Source: Lewinellaceae bacterium (GTDB taxonomy: Bacteria; Bacteroidota; Bacteroidia; Chitinophagales; Saprospiraceae). Taken from it: 64,000 nt of DNA. Positions 1 through 6,785 of this stretch are shown one piece after another. The stretch covers positions 1,116,001 through 1,180,000 of the forward strand of contig JACJYN010000003.1 of the NCBI GenBank assembly GCA_020636095.1. Reading direction: 5' to 3'. Numbering within the stretch: the stretch's first letter is position 1; the number at the start of each line of letters is the position of its first letter. The notes beneath the pieces were generated by a model. That model searched no databases. It worked only from the letters and a program-made list of their open reading frames with translations, and was not told the origin of the DNA. A program made the translations under genes and the position numbers.

Positions 1-38
1 CGGCAAAACCATCTCTGTAATGCCGGCTTAGTAATTTT

Positions 39-62
39 CTGCCAACCGTTTCGGGTTGGCAG
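39..62. repeat. Perfect 9-bp hairpin
   Basis: The arms CTGCCAACC (39-47) and GGTTGGCAG (54-62) pair perfectly around a 6-base loop. There is no clear T-run, so a terminator role for a gene left of the window is only possible. The rest of 1-228 shows no gene I can support, apart from a solo repeat end at 202-218. Confidence 0.5.
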
Positions 63-201
63 GATTCCCCTTATTAGTTATTGTTAAGTAGGTTTACGGT
101 GGGAAAGGCAAATTGTTGCGCGAAGAAACAAAAAAGTGAGTGCAATCTGCCCTGATAATACGCCTCTTTTCTCAATGCCGGAGGCGCTGGTTTTAACTTT
201 A

Positions 202-218
202 AGAGCATGTTTGGAGGC
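202..218. repeat. Solo end of inverted-repeat family A
   Basis: The 17 bases AGAGCATGTTTGGAGGC match the terminal inverted repeat of the complete elements at 58167-58349 and 34555-34718. No second arm is visible nearby, so this is a half element. Like the complete copies it lies just beyond a stop codon, here that of the minus-strand gene ending at 229. Confidence 0.6.
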
Positions 219-228
219 TTCGGCAGGA

Positions 229-546
229 TTATTTCATCTTCTTCTGAGCGGCATTAAAATAGCAATTGGGCGTACACTTTACCCTTTCATACTGATAGCC
301 GGCCGCCAGCATCGCCGCGATGAACTCCCCATTGCTGACCTCTTCACCAAGGTAGGCTTCAATTATTTTCTTAAGGGCATGGGAAGTGATATTCCGGTTC
401 AACTCCTCCGTGGGCTCAAAGCTCGTGGTTATGGCCTCCAGGCATCGGCCGATCGCTTCTTCATTGATATACATTCCTGTAGCCAACTCATCAGCAAAAC
501 CGAATGGGAAGAGGTTGACGGGGATGGTGTATTTTTCTTTTTTCAT
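229..546 (-). CDS. Small hypothetical protein (105 aa)
   Basis: I do not recognise this protein. It reads as an ordinary soluble, acidic-to-neutral protein with no signal peptide, membrane segment or cysteine motif, and a Lys-rich C-terminus (QKKMK). The overlapping plus-strand frame (136-741) has poor composition and runs into the tRNA/GIY-YIG repeat, so the minus-strand frame is preferred. It starts at the ATG complementary to 544-546. Its stop lies 11 bases from the solo family A repeat end at 202-218. Confidence 0.5.
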   Translation of the reverse strand: MKKEKYTIPVNLFPFGFADELATGMYINEEAIGRCLEAITTSFEPTEELNRNITSHALKKIIEAYLGEEVSNGEFIAAMLAAGYQYERVKCTPNCYFNAAQKKMK

Positions 547-722
547 GCTGTGATTATTTCCGTAGTACTTGTTTACGGATCAGCAAAGAATAAGTTCACC
601 CTGAATTCAAGGACCCACCTGGCTTCTGTTGCCAACCGGTTCCCCGAGGAGAGCAGGATCGGTTCCCTTGTTGGGCGGGCAATCTTTTCCAAAGGGATGG
701 CCTGCTGCGATCGTTCTTGGGA

Positions 723-739
723 ATGTAACACAGATACAT
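723..739 (-). pseudogene. Truncated 5' end of a fourth GIY-YIG copy
   Basis: Only the first 17 bases of the GIY-YIG reading frame, from its ATG, are present here before homology to the array ends. This marks the left boundary of the tandem array. The 547-722 stretch beyond it shows no gene I can support. Confidence 0.6.
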
Positions 740-750
740 GAGCTTGGGGC

Positions 751-786
751 ATAAAAAAAGGAGTACAACTTTTGGTTATACTCCTT
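751..786 (-). terminator. Rho-independent terminator, array copy 1
   Basis: On the minus strand the stem AAGGAGTA...TACTCCTT is followed by a run of T's. It lies just 3' of the tRNA-like sequence at 802-874, as expected for a tRNA transcript end. It is repeated identically at 1133-1168, 1514-1549 and 1896-1931. Confidence 0.75.
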
Positions 787-801
787 GATCTTAATGTTAG
801 T

Positions 802-874
802 GGGCGCAGAAGGATTCGAACCTACGACCCTCCCGGCATACGCCGGGATGCTCTAAACCAACTGAGCTATCCCT
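802..874 (-). pseudogene. tRNA-Val-like pseudogene, array copy 1
   Basis: From the D arm to the 3' end this matches the intact tRNA-Val at 1947-2020: TAGCTCAGTTGGTTTAGAGC, the T arm GGTTCGAATCC, and the 3' strand TGCGCCC. The 5' acceptor strand is replaced by the end of the GIY-YIG gene and no longer pairs with TGCGCCC. The anticodon arm is replaced by the 18-base palindrome TCCCGGCGTATGCCGGGA, one base longer than a normal 17-base arm. A functional tRNA is therefore unlikely. The GIY-YIG stop codon TAG (867-869) is the TAG of the D-arm sequence. Confidence 0.75.
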
Positions 875-1121
875 GTACTTGCGTGATGAGCCACTCAATA
901 TATTTTCTGCTTTTTTTACCCTTGATTGCTCGTTCCCGGCTATAGGCTTCTTCCTTGCTGTCAAAGCATTCTTTATACACTATTTGCCAGTCTTTTGCCT
1001 TGCCGGTGAAGCCTTTGTGGTTCGTCAAATGGCGGCGTAACCGATCCTCAATTGGAGCTTCGCAGTGTCCGACATAATACCGGCCCAAAATCTTGGAGTA
1101 TAGGATGTAACACAGATACAT
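867..1121 (-). CDS. Small GIY-YIG nuclease, array copy 1
   Basis: An 84-residue single-domain GIY-YIG endonuclease-like protein. The family motifs are visible: YIL near residue 6 and YYVG near residue 15, the DRLRRH arginine/histidine segment, and a downstream glutamate in the SKEEAYSRERAIKG block that fits the metal-binding Glu. Small proteins of this type are common in Bacteroidota and often sit directly before tRNA genes; their substrate is unknown. The ATG follows the terminator of the preceding unit, and the TAG stop is donated by the tRNA-like sequence. It is identical in protein sequence to the copy at 1630-1884. Confidence 0.85.
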   Translation of the reverse strand: MYLCYILYSKILGRYYVGHCEAPIEDRLRRHLTNHKGFTGKAKDWQIVYKECFDSKEEAYSRERAIKGKKSRKYIEWLITQVQG

Positions 1122-1132
1122 GAGCTTTGGGC

Positions 1133-1168
1133 ATAAAAAAAGGAGTACAACTTTTGGTTATACTCCTT
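1133..1168 (-). terminator. Rho-independent terminator, array copy 2
   Basis: Same stem and T-run as the copy at 751-786, displaced by 382 bases. It separates the copy-2 tRNA-like sequence (1184-1257) from the GIY-YIG gene at 867-1121 on the minus strand. Confidence 0.75.
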
Positions 1169-1178
1169 GATCTTAATG

Positions 1179-1502
1179 TTAGTGGGCGCAGAAGGATTCG
1201 AACCTACGACCCTCCCGGCATACGCCGGGATGCTCTAAACCAACTGAGCTATCCCTGTACTTGCGTGATGAGCCACTCAATATATTTTCTGCTTTTTTAC
1301 CCTTGATTGCTCGTTCCCGGCTATAGGCTTCTTCCTTGCTGTCAAAGCATTCTTTATACACTATTTGCCAGTCTTTTGCCTTGCCGGTGAAGCCTTTGTG
1401 GTTCGTCAAATGGCGGCGTAACCGATCCTCAATTGGAGCTTCGCAGTGTCCGACATAATACCGGCCCAAAATCTTGGAGTATAGGATGTAACACAGATAC
1501 AT
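1179..1502 (-). pseudogene. GIY-YIG nuclease, array copy 2, frameshifted
   Basis: The DNA is the same as copies 1 and 3 except for one missing base in a T-run (near 1294-1299; seven T's in the sister copies, six here). After the KGKK block near residue 70 the frame changes, the conserved tail is lost, and the tRNA-like sequence is translated, giving 107 residues. The nuclease core is intact up to the shift. This may be a real decayed copy or a homopolymer sequencing error. The conserved part spans about 1250-1502. Confidence 0.7.
1184..1257 (-). pseudogene. tRNA-Val-like pseudogene, array copy 2
   Basis: Identical in structure to copy 1 (802-874): D arm, T arm and 3' acceptor strand kept, 5' acceptor strand lost, and the anticodon arm replaced by the TCCCG...CGGGA palindrome. 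Because of the frameshift in the upstream GIY-YIG copy, translation would run right through this sequence and stop at 1179. Confidence 0.75.
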
Positions 1503-1513
1503 GAGCTTTGGGC

Positions 1514-1549
1514 ATAAAAAAAGGAGTACAACTTTTGGTTATACTCCTT
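1514..1549 (-). terminator. Rho-independent terminator, array copy 3
   Basis: Same stem and T-run as at 751-786, displaced 381 bases from copy 2. It follows the tRNA-like sequence at 1565-1639. Confidence 0.75.
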
Positions 1550-1564
1550 GATCTTAATGTTAGT

Positions 1565-1639
1565 GGGCGCAGAAGGATTCGAACCTACGACCCTCCCGGC
1601 ATACGCCGGGATGCTCTAAACCAACTGAGCTATCCCTGT
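1565..1639 (-). pseudogene. tRNA-Val-like pseudogene, array copy 3
   Basis: Third identical defective tRNA-Val-like sequence, with a palindromic anticodon arm and a non-pairing 5' acceptor strand. It supplies the TAG stop (1630-1632) of the GIY-YIG copy at 1630-1884. Confidence 0.75.
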
Positions 1640-1884
1640 ACTTGCGTGATGAGCCACTCAATATATTTTCTGCTTTTTTTACCCTTGATTGCTCGTTCCC
1701 GGCTATAGGCTTCTTCCTTGCTGTCAAAGCATTCTTTATACACTATTTGCCAGTCTTTTGCCTTGCCGGTGAAGCCTTTGTGGTTCGTCAAATGGCGGCG
1801 TAACCGATCCTCAATTGGAGCTTCGCAGTGTCCGACATAATACCGGCCCAAAATCTTGGAGTATAGGATGTAACACAGATACAT
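1630..1884 (-). CDS. Small GIY-YIG nuclease, array copy 3
   Basis: An intact 84-residue copy with the same protein sequence as the gene at 867-1121: YIL and YYVG core, DRLRRH, and the conserved Glu in the RERAIKG region. It is the first GIY-YIG gene downstream of the intact tRNA-Val and its terminator on the minus strand. Near-identity of the copies points to recent tandem duplication or gene conversion. Confidence 0.85.
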   Translation of the reverse strand: MYLCYILYSKILGRYYVGHCEAPIEDRLRRHLTNHKGFTGKAKDWQIVYKECFDSKEEAYSRERAIKGKKSRKYIEWLITQVQG

Positions 1885-1895
1885 GAGCTTTGGGC

Positions 1896-1931
1896 ATAAA
1901 AAAAGGAGTACAACTTTTGGTTATACTCCTT
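1896..1931 (-). terminator. Terminator of tRNA-Val
   Basis: Same stem AAGGAGTA...TACTCCTT with T-run as in the array, 15 bases past the 3' end of the intact tRNA-Val. This appears to be the ancestral tRNA terminator that was copied with each unit. Confidence 0.8.
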
Positions 1932-1946
1932 GATCTTAATGTTAGT

Positions 1947-2020
1947 GGGCGCAGAAGGATTCGAACCTACGACCCCCTGCTTGTAAGGCAGGTGCTCTAA
2001 ACCAACTGAGCTATGCGCCC
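1947..2020 (-). tRNA. tRNA-Val (anticodon TAC)
   Basis: The 74-base minus-strand sequence folds as a full cloverleaf. Acceptor strands GGGCGCA and TGCGCCC pair, the D arm is TAGCTCAGTTGGTTTAGAGC, the anticodon arm is CCTGC-CTTACAA-GCAGG with TAC in the loop, and the T arm contains GGTTCGAATCC. CCA is not encoded. It is the only intact tRNA in the cluster and the source of the D- and T-arm sequences found in the flanking defective copies. Confidence 0.93.
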
Positions 2021-2049
2021 TATTCTTGACTGGTGCTTTACCCTGTGGA

Positions 2050-2104
2050 CTACGACCCTCCCGGCGTATGCCGGGATGCTCTAAACCAACTGAGCTATGC
2101 GCCC
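2050..2104 (-). pseudogene. Truncated tRNA-Val-like remnant
   Basis: On the minus strand this starts with the intact 5' acceptor strand GGGCGCA and D arm, continues into a TCCCGGCATACGCCGGGA palindrome in place of the anticodon arm, and stops within the variable/T region. The T arm and 3' acceptor strand are missing. The palindrome therefore exists outside the tandem array as well. Confidence 0.7.
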
Positions 2105-2114
2105 TGTTTTTTGA

Positions 2115-2159
2115 AGGTGCTCTAAATCCCGCTTTAAAAAAGCGGGAAGCTATGCGCCC
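2115..2159 (-). pseudogene. tRNA-Val-like remnant with hairpin in D arm
   Basis: The minus-strand sequence reads GGGCGCATAGC, then a hairpin CCCGC...GCGGG with an A/T-rich centre, then TTTAGAGCACC. This is the 5' third of the tRNA-Val gene interrupted by a different palindrome that shares the TCCCG...CGGGA ends. It is non-functional. Confidence 0.6.
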
Positions 2160-2325
2160 TTCTTTTCAAATGCGAGTGCAAATATAGACGCTTTACCTTT
2201 TCACCGCAAGCTTTTATCCCAAAAAAAATAAAAAATATTTGCCCCTCCTCCGGCGTTCAATGGCAGAACGCACTGGGATTGCTTTTTAAATCTCGTAACT
2301 TAGCTTTTCTAAACCATCATGCCCC

Positions 2326-4908
2326 ATGAAGAAGTTCCTCAAGCGCCTGGCTATTATTCTGGTCATCTTTATCGTTGTGCTGGTCGGAGCGGTAGCTGTC
2401 ATCGCCAGCCTGTTTGAAGATAAGGTAGGCCAGCAGATCACCAGGGAGCTGAATAAGCAGCTTAAGTCGGAGCTGGTGATCCAGGATTTCGGGCTGACCG
2501 TGATCCGCAGCTTTCCCAATGTGGCGGCCAACCTGAAAGGGGTAACTCTTGAAGACACCCGCGGGGGCGCCCTGCTGGAAGCGCAGGAGCTTTCCTTCCG
2601 CTTTGGGCTGATGAGCCTTTTCAGTTCTAAAATAAAAGTGCGTTCGGTGGTCATTAGCGATGGAGCGCTGAATATTGAGGTCGACCGGCAGGGCAATCCC
2701 AATTACAATATATTTAAGGAATCGGAGGAGGCGCCGGAAGAAGGCGGCAGCTCCACTGCCGTCGCCCTGGAACTGGCCCGCCTGCGCAATATCGAGCTGA
2801 TCTATGCGGACCAGAGCACCCGGCAGGAAATGGCCGCGCTGGTCAATGACGCTACCTTCTCCGGGGAGTTTTCCGCTGAAAAATTCTCACTGAAGAGCGA
2901 GGCAGATATCACCTCCCGTTTTGCCGACCTGGACGGCATCCGCTACCTGCCGGGCAAAAAGATCACCTATGACGCCAGCATTTTAGTTAACCTGGAGGAG
3001 GGCAGTTACGATATTGAAGAGGCGGTGCTGAATGTGGAGGACAACGCCTTTAAAGTGGATGGTACGATTGAAAGCTGGGAGAGCGGCACCTATTTCGACC
3101 TCTTCGCCAGCGGGGATGATGGCAATCTGGAAGGAGTGCTGGCGCTGCTGCCTGAACAGTATGCGGAGAGCCTTCAGGATTTTTCCAGTTCCGGAAAGTT
3201 CGTTTTCAATGCGCTGGTCAAAGGCCAGTATAATGAACGGCAAAACCCGGAAGTACGCGTGGAGTTTGGCCTGGAAGACGGCCGCCTGTCGAGCCCCCGC
3301 CTGGATAACCCGCTGAAGGATGTAAGCTTTAACGCCATTTTCACCAATGGCAAGTTCCGCGATAACAGCTCTTCCGTTTTCACGCTGGAGAGTTTCAAAG
3401 GCTACTTCAACCGCGAATTGGTTGAAATGCGGCTGGAGGTGGCCAATTTCGATGAGCCGGTGATCGATTTTTCGCTGGACGGGGTGGCGCCCCTGGAGTC
3501 CGTCTACGGCCTGTTGGGGAACCCTAGGGTGACTGGCGGAAGTGGAGAGGTCGAGATTAAAAAACTGAGGCTGAAGGGCGCTTATAAGGATATGATCGAC
3601 CCCGGCCGCATCTCCCGGGTGGAGGCCAGCGGTGCTCTGGAGTTTGATGACGCCGCCCTCTCGATCAAGGATGAGGAGATCCTCTTCGACCGGGGCGAAC
3701 TGCGCCTGGAAGGCAACCGCATGGCGGTAGAGGGCCTGCGGATCGAGGGCGCCGGCAGTGATATTTCCTTCATGGGATCGGCCTACAACATACTGCCTGT
3801 CTTCTTTGCCGATTCATTGAATAGCCAGGATGTAGAATTGCTCTTCGACGCCAGCCTGGTGGCCAAATCCCTGGACATCGACCGGTTGATGAAGTTTTCT
3901 ACCCTTACTGAGGAGGAAGAACAGGCGCCCGAAGAGGTGAAAGACTCCCTGAAGGTAGCCGTGGTGCAAAAACGGCAAACGGTAACCAGCTTCCTGAAAG
4001 GCAGCTTCAACGCCGATGTGGAGGCCTTCAACTACAACCTGATCGAAGGCAATAACTTCAAAGGAAAACTGGAGTTCGACAACAATATCATGGGTATCCG
4101 GGGCGAGGTGACAGCCTTCAATGGGCAACTCCTGCTGGATGGCAAAACTTACTTCCAGGATGAACCGCACCTGGAGGCCAAACTGACCTGCAAGGCAATC
4201 GACGTCACCGAGTTCTTCCGGCAGTCGGAAAACTTCGGGCAGGACGTCCTGCAGTCCCAAAACCTGAAAGGGAAGCTCGATGCCCTTATCGCCATCTACG
4301 CCTACTGGGACGAGGAGGGCAATTTCGATATGGACAAGCTGCGCGTCCTGGCCGGAGTAGCCATTAAGAATGGGGAGCTGCGGGATTTCGGCATGCTGGA
4401 ATCCTTCTCTTCTTTTGTGAAGATCAAGGACCTGGAGCGGATCAACTTCGTCGATGTGCAAAACTACCTGGAGATTCGCAAGCAGCGCCTCTACCTGCCG
4501 GCTATGTTCATCCGCAGCAATGCGCTCAACCTGACGGTTAGCGGCGAACATACCTTTGGCAACGAGATCGAATACAACATCAAGGTCAACGCCGGGCAGG
4601 TGCTGGCCGAACGGTTCAAACGCTACGACCCCAGCCTGAAACCCAAACCGGCGAAGCGCAGCGGCACTTTCAACCTCTACTACGCCATCCTGGGCACCAT
4701 CGATGATTACAACATCGTATCCTCCAAGCGCCGCGTCAAATCGGATTTCGAGCAGAGCGAGATTCGCAAGCGGGAGATTCAACGCGGGCTGGAACAGGCC
4801 TTCGGCGCCGTGCAACTGCTCGACGAGCCGGAAGAATGGAAAGATAATTCGGAATACAATCCAGGACAAGAAGAATATCTCGACTTTGATATGGAAGGGG
4901 GAGGGTAG
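2326..4908 (+). CDS. AsmA-like family membrane-anchored protein
   Basis: An 860-residue protein with one N-terminal membrane anchor (about residues 7-29), followed by a long beta-rich periplasmic region ending in an AsmA-like C-terminal part (about 600-790) and a charged tail. AsmA/TamB/YhdP-type proteins are thought to be bridge-like proteins helping lipid transport to, or assembly of, the outer membrane. Bacteroidota members are usually 800-1100 residues, so the length fits. The ATG after CATCATGCCCC is the first good start and begins the basic-hydrophobic anchor. The long minus-strand frame overlapping its 3' half is an antisense shadow. Confidence 0.85.
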   Translation: MKKFLKRLAIILVIFIVVLVGAVAVIASLFEDKVGQQITRELNKQLKSELVIQDFGLTVIRSFPNVAANLKGVTLEDTRGGALLEAQELSFRFGLMSLFSSKIKVRSVVISDGALNIEVDRQGNPNYNIFKESEEAPEEGGSSTAVALELARLRNIELIYADQSTRQEMAALVNDATFSGEFSAEKFSLKSEADITSRFADLDGIRYLPGKKITYDASILVNLEEGSYDIEEAVLNVEDNAFKVDGTIESWESGTYFDLFASGDDGNLEGVLALLPEQYAESLQDFSSSGKFVFNALVKGQYNERQNPEVRVEFGLEDGRLSSPRLDNPLKDVSFNAIFTNGKFRDNSSSVFTLESFKGYFNRELVEMRLEVANFDEPVIDFSLDGVAPLESVYGLLGNPRVTGGSGEVEIKKLRLKGAYKDMIDPGRISRVEASGALEFDDAALSIKDEEILFDRGELRLEGNRMAVEGLRIEGAGSDISFMGSAYNILPVFFADSLNSQDVELLFDASLVAKSLDIDRLMKFSTLTEEEEQAPEEVKDSLKVAVVQKRQTVTSFLKGSFNADVEAFNYNLIEGNNFKGKLEFDNNIMGIRGEVTAFNGQLLLDGKTYFQDEPHLEAKLTCKAIDVTEFFRQSENFGQDVLQSQNLKGKLDALIAIYAYWDEEGNFDMDKLRVLAGVAIKNGELRDFGMLESFSSFVKIKDLERINFVDVQNYLEIRKQRLYLPAMFIRSNALNLTVSGEHTFGNEIEYNIKVNAGQVLAERFKRYDPSLKPKPAKRSGTFNLYYAILGTIDDYNIVSSKRRVKSDFEQSEIRKREIQRGLEQAFGAVQLLDEPEEWKDNSEYNPGQEEYLDFDMEGGG

Positions 4909-4990
4909 CGCAGCAGGAAGAATAGTGCCGCAGGTTGAAAAAGTAATTTTCTTAACTTCGCCTCCGGTACGTAAAAACAAAGCCCTACCA

Positions 4991-6499
4991 ATGGATGAAA
5001 CCTATTACATCAGTGCCGAGACACTGACACTGGAACGTATAACCCAGTCCCTGCAGGAGGGTAGCCAACTGGCCCTCTCCCAAGAGAGCCGCCAACGCAT
5101 ACAGCACTGCCGCGATTACCTCACCGACAAACTAGCGCATTCCGACGAGCTTTTCTACGGCATCAATACCGGTTTCGGCTCTCTTTGCAACATTCAGATA
5201 TCTAAGGAAGAAACGGAAGCTTTACAGTACAAGCTGGTACAATCTCATGCCTGCGGGATGGGCGATGAGGCGCCGCTGCCGATCGTCCGCCTGATGCTGC
5301 TGCTAAAGATTCAAAGCCTCTCCTATGGCTATTCCGGAGTGCGCCTACAGCTGGTGGAACGGCTGGTGGAATTTTTCAACCGGGGCATCCTGCCCGTCGT
5401 TTACGAGCAAGGCTCCCTGGGTGCTTCGGGCGACCTGGCGCCCCTGGCGCACTTCAGCCTGCCGTTGATCGGGCTGGGCGAAGTGTATTATAAAGGTGAA
5501 AAGCAGCCGGCCGCCGAGGTGCTTGCCTCCCTGGGCATGGACCCCCTGCGCCTGCAGGCCAAGGAAGGCCTGGCCCTGCTGAACGGCACCCAGTTTTCCG
5601 GCGCCTACACCGGCTGGTGCCTGCTGGAAGCGCACCGGCTCTTTGCCCTCGCCAACCTCTGTGCCGCTGTCTCCGTCGACGCGTTCGACTGCCGCCTCTC
5701 GCCCTTCGACGAGCGCCTGCACGCCATTCGCGCCCACGAGGGGCAGCAGCGGGTGGCCGCCGACATCCGGAAATGGCTGGAGGGCAGCGGACTGGCGGTC
5801 CGCGATAAGTACTACGTGCAGGACCCCTACGCCTTCCGCTGCGCTCCCCAGGTACACGGCGCCAGCTGGGATGCGATCCGCCACACTGAACGCGTTTTCC
5901 TCACCGAGGCCAACAGCGTGACCGACAACCCCAATATCTTCCCCGATTCCGACGCCATCCTCTCCGGCGGAAACTTCCACGCCCAGCCTCTGGCTCTGGT
6001 GCTCGACTACCTGGCCATCGCCCTGGCTGAGCTGGGCAGCATCTCGGAACGGCGAACCTACCAGCTCATCTCCGGCGCCCGCGGCCTGCCCAGCTTCCTA
6101 ACTGCTCACGCCGGGCTCAACTCGGGGCTGATGATCCCGCAGTACACCGCCGCTTCCATCGCCAGCCAGAACAAGCAACTGTGTACCCCCGCTTCGGTAG
6201 ACAGCATCGTGAGCAGCAACGGACAGGAAGACCACGTCAGCATGGCGGCCAACGCTGCCACCAAGTGCTACCGGGTAGTGCAAAACCTGGAGCGCATCCT
6301 GGCCATCGAGTGGATGACGGCGGCGCAGGCTATGGAGTTCCGGCGGCCGTCGCAGTCCTCGCCAGCTATTGAGCGGCGGCTGGAGCAGTACCGGCAGATA
6401 GTGCCGGTGCTGGAGGAGGACCGGGTGCTGCATGAGGATATGGTGAAGACGGTGGCTTTTTTGCGGGGGGCTTTCTCCTTTACTGGACTTTGGACGTAA
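4991..6499 (+). CDS. hutH: Histidine ammonia-lyase
   Basis: Converts L-histidine to urocanate and ammonia, the first step of histidine degradation. The active-site MIO cofactor forms from Ala-Ser-Gly, seen in SLGASGDLAP with ASG at residues 145-147. The QSH motif, typical of histidine-using rather than Phe/Tyr-using members, lies about 60 residues earlier. The start ATG at 4991 gives the usual family N-terminus; the frame is open further upstream but overlaps the AsmA gene. At 502 residues the length is normal, but the last ~10 residues after FLRG (FSFTGLWT) come from a repeat element that begins right after a G6 run. The native tail may be the one on the 3' duplicate at 12720-13192. No other hut genes are in the window. 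Confidence 0.93.
   Translation: MDETYYISAETLTLERITQSLQEGSQLALSQESRQRIQHCRDYLTDKLAHSDELFYGINTGFGSLCNIQISKEETEALQYKLVQSHACGMGDEAPLPIVRLMLLLKIQSLSYGYSGVRLQLVERLVEFFNRGILPVVYEQGSLGASGDLAPLAHFSLPLIGLGEVYYKGEKQPAAEVLASLGMDPLRLQAKEGLALLNGTQFSGAYTGWCLLEAHRLFALANLCAAVSVDAFDCRLSPFDERLHAIRAHEGQQRVAADIRKWLEGSGLAVRDKYYVQDPYAFRCAPQVHGASWDAIRHTERVFLTEANSVTDNPNIFPDSDAILSGGNFHAQPLALVLDYLAIALAELGSISERRTYQLISGARGLPSFLTAHAGLNSGLMIPQYTAASIASQNKQLCTPASVDSIVSSNGQEDHVSMAANAATKCYRVVQNLERILAIEWMTAAQAMEFRRPSQSSPAIERRLEQYRQIVPVLEEDRVLHEDMVKTVAFLRGAFSFTGLWT
6015..6470 (+). repeat. Direct repeat, copy 1 (hutH 3' part)
   Basis: These 456 bases recur at 12720-13175 in the same orientation with about 10 mismatches by my count. 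The right edge of both copies falls in a G run (6 G's here, 9 in copy 2). The two copies bracket the two T9SS cargo genes. Confidence 0.9.
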
Positions 6500-6607
6500 G
6501 TCGGAATACGGCACTAAATAGGCGTTTGACGCTAATTTTCCGCCTTCCGATTTACTCCGTCAGTCGCTTCGCTCGTGTCCGCCTTCACCGTTGGACCGTC
6601 CAAAGTC
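6486..6607. repeat. Inverted-repeat element, family F
   Basis: It is bounded by the inverted repeats GACTTTGGACG (6486-6496) and CGTCCAAAGTC (6597-6607). The right-hand ~75 bases, read on the minus strand, are homologous to 59212-59287: both contain GGCGGACACGAGCGAAGCG and a following GTAAA...CGGAAG segment. It forms the last codons of hutH. It is likely a small non-autonomous or palindromic dispersed repeat. Confidence 0.65.
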
Positions 6608-6625
6608 TAGCTCCTTTAGTAGTGA

Positions 6626-6770
6626 TTAAAAAGTAACTTGACTGTTTGAGATCCGTAGTTGTAGTTCGTTTATCAGCCTAACCTTGCGAGTGTACTATCT
6701 GGCTGATTCACTTCACTACAACTACGGATTTTACCTGGCTGAATCAGACGGGCGTGAAGTTATTTTTTAA
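6626..6770. repeat. Palindromic element between hutH and a T9SS gene
   Basis: The outer arms TTAAAAAGTAACTT (6626-6639) and AAGTTATTTTTTAA (6757-6770) pair with one mismatch, and the inner arms ATCCGTAGTTGTAGT (6651-6665) and ACTACAACTACGGAT (6715-6729) pair perfectly. It lies between two convergent genes. It may act as a structured 3' end or be a small transposon relic. Confidence 0.6.
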
Positions 6771-6785
6771 GGATTACTTACAAAC

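Noticed and set aside
136..741. 201-residue plus-strand frame
   Set aside because: Overlaps a better minus-strand gene, has unlikely composition and ends inside the tRNA/GIY-YIG repeat.
802..1639. Three extra functional tRNA-Val genes
   Set aside because: Acceptor strands do not pair and the anticodon arm is a palindrome one base too long, so they are called pseudogenes.
751..1931. CRISPR-like regular repeat
   Set aside because: The ~382-bp period consists of whole gene units, with no short repeats separated by unique spacers.
3814..4980. 388-residue minus-strand frame
   Set aside because: Antisense to the AsmA-like gene, with composition that mirrors its codon bias and no family features.
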